Assembly: GCA_005877855.1 (NCBI GenBank)
Contig: VBOF01000126.1
Span: 1 to 7,651 of the forward strand
Direction: 5' to 3'
DNA length: 7,651 bases
Origin: Nitrospirota bacterium
GTDB taxonomy: Bacteria > Nitrospirota > Nitrospiria > Nitrospirales > NS-4
Made by a program: the position numbers and the translations under genes. Under the pieces are notes generated by a model. That model was not told where the DNA came from. It was given only the letters and a program-made list of their open reading frames with translations, and did not search any database. Of the stretch, positions 7,122 through 7,651 are shown piece after piece; position 1 is the first letter of the stretch, and the number at the start of each line of letters is the position of its first letter.

Positions 7122-7421
7122 TCACTCTCTCTTACGTCGCAACCGAGATGGGAGACCTAGTTCCTTTTTCACGTCCTCGATCTTCGTTCCGCCTTCTCGT
7201 CGGTATTGGCGACGGAGAGATTCGATACGGGCGATGAACTTCGGATCCGACTCAAACAGATAGTCCTCTTTCAGCTCACGCAAATGTACCTTGATGGCTT
7301 CATGGATATTCCGTTCTGCTTCCTTGCGGGTGGCGCCGGTCGCCACACAGCCTGGCAAGTCGGGCGAATAGGCCGAATAATTGCGTTTAGCTTTTTCAAC
7401 AACGATACGGACGCGCTTCAT
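7122..7421 (-). CDS. HicB-like antitoxin, without an adjacent hicA
   Basis: The 99-residue protein begins with the HicB fold signature. A beta strand VRIVVEKAKRNYSAYSPDLPGC is followed by VATGATRKEAERNIHEAIKVHLREL, the pattern in which partially degenerate RNase-like domains neutralise HicA mRNA interferases. From about residue 55 on, the chain is charged and helical and ends in IEDVKKELGL and a basic tail. That part resembles the toxin-wrapping or DNA-binding end of other small antitoxins, but I cannot name its fold. No HicA frame lies on either side: upstream are 133 bp to the tag stop, downstream is thiD. It is therefore a solo HicB. The ATG at 7421 has a purine-rich AAAGAGA just upstream and GAAAGG further out. 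The stop overlaps the possible GTG start of thiD, implying co-transcription. Confidence 0.8.
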   Translation of the reverse strand: MKRVRIVVEKAKRNYSAYSPDLPGCVATGATRKEAERNIHEAIKVHLRELKEDYLFESDPKFIARIESLRRQYRREGGTKIEDVKKELGLPSRLRRKRE

Positions 7422-7456
7422 TCTCTTTGACGCCTTTCTCGCAGTGGAGTGTCTAA

Positions 7457-7462
7457 ATTATC
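7457..7462 (-). promoter_or_regulatory. Possible -10 box upstream of hicB-thiD
   Basis: On the minus strand GATAAT (five of six to TATAAT) lies 35 bases before the hicB start, directly after the inverted repeat that follows tag. I see no good -35 at 16-18 bases upstream, where the sequence is GC-rich and paired in the repeat. This is a weak suggestion only. Confidence 0.25.
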
Positions 7463-7463
7463 G

Positions 7464-7555
7464 GGGTGGCACCGAACGGGCGCCCGGTCCGCGCGCAGCG
7501 ACTGTGGCTTCCGGAGCGAGCACGTCCGGGCTGTTCGGTGACAGGACCCCCACCC
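7464..7555. repeat. Long imperfect inverted repeat between tag and hicB
   Basis: GGGTGG 7464-7469, CACCGAAC 7470-7477 and CCCGG 7483-7487 on the left pair with CCACCC 7550-7555, GTTCGGTG 7533-7540 and CCGGG 7526-7530 on the right. Unpaired bases are a nine-base bulge at 7541-7549 and short internal loops. The central 38 bases are GC-rich and contain no obvious further long stem. The outer arm touches the last base of the tag stop codon. On the minus strand no T run follows it, so it is not a standard intrinsic terminator. It fills nearly all of the tag-hicB gap. Confidence 0.6.
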
Positions 7556-7651
7556 TATTTCTTCCTGTATTTAAAACAATCAACCACGTGATCGTCCACC
7601 ATGCCCGTTGCCTGCATGTGTGCGTAGCAGACCGTTGAGCCGACGAACTTG
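7555..7651 (-). CDS. tag: DNA-3-methyladenine glycosylase I, C-terminal 31 residues (partial, 5' end outside window)
   Basis: Reading leftwards from the right edge, an open frame gives KFVGSTVCYAHMQATGMV and then DDHVVDCFKYRKK before a TAG at 7555-7557. This matches the end of Tag, the glycosylase that removes 3-methyladenine from alkylated DNA. The His and Cys in HVVDC correspond to the C-terminal half of the zinc site (the H-x3-C pair in E. coli Tag), and both are kept. FVGSTVCYAHMQA is the conserved helix before it. The catalytic part lies outside the window. It is encoded in the same direction as hicB and thiD but is separated by a structured gap. Confidence 0.87.
   Translation of the reverse strand, partial: KFVGSTVCYAHMQATGMVDDHVVDCFKYRKK

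Noticed and set aside
7470..7540. Integron attC site suggested by CACCGAAC and GTTCGGTG arms
   Set aside because: The arms do not fit the RYYYAAC / GTTRRRY core sites, and no cassette-like array or integrase is present.
7422..7554. TPP riboswitch upstream of the thiD operon
   Set aside because: The conserved CUGAGA and the GAUAAUGCCAGCG-type core are absent; only an isolated GATAAT is present.
7422..7554. Hidden or degraded hicA upstream of hicB
   Set aside because: The gap is too short and is filled by an inverted repeat; no HicA-like GSH motif is readable in any frame.
7381..7638. 85-codon plus-strand open frame across the hicB start and tag end
   Set aside because: Low-complexity translation opposite two recognisable genes; no Shine-Dalgarno sequence.
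1..7651. CRISPR array, tRNA or rRNA genes
   Set aside because: No regularly spaced repeats and no tRNA-like or rRNA-like segments were found by eye on either strand.

Overview
The window is bacterial chromosomal DNA of fairly high G+C. Coding is dense, Shine-Dalgarno sequences are clear, and intergenic gaps are short. The gene set and protein style (an acetate kinase / phosphoketolase / glucokinase cluster, a Tat-exported dienelactone-hydrolase-like protein, small exported beta-rich proteins) resemble Nitrospira or related Nitrospirota. That assignment is an impression from reading, not a search result. No stretch longer than about 230 bp lacks a gene.

Left block (1-4416, + strand). This is a carbon-metabolism operon. 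It holds the 3' end of a probable acetate kinase gene, a complete xylulose-5-P/fructose-6-P phosphoketolase, a glucokinase and a HAD-family phosphatase of unknown substrate. Gaps are 82, 29 and 52 bp, with no terminator seen between them. Together the genes give a short route: glucokinase makes glucose-6-P, phosphoketolase cleaves the derived fructose-6-P or xylulose-5-P to acetyl-P, and acetate kinase turns acetyl-P into acetate and ATP.

Middle block (4417-6082, + strand). After a 156-bp gap comes a dienelactone-hydrolase-family protein with a twin-arginine signal. It is followed by a small Sec-exported protein built from two similar beta-rich halves. The second gene has its own good sigma70-type promoter.

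Junction (6083-6337). The exported-protein gene and thiD converge on a roughly 180-bp element with terminal inverted repeats, three internal hairpins and flanking 8-bp direct repeats. The element runs into the end of thiD and supplies its last five codons and stop. It also holds a plausible terminator for the minus strand.

Right block (6313-7651, - strand). Reading right to left: the 3' end of a DNA-3-methyladenine glycosylase I (tag) gene, a gap dominated by a second long imperfect inverted repeat, a solo HicB-like antitoxin gene, and thiD (HMP/HMP-P kinase of thiamine synthesis). hicB and thiD are adjacent, and a possible GTG start of thiD overlaps the hicB stop by four bases, so the two are probably co-transcribed.

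No wholly new system is evident. The items most worth a second look are the structured repeat at the thiD 3' end, the inverted repeat beside tag, and the coupling of a toxinless HicB to thiD.
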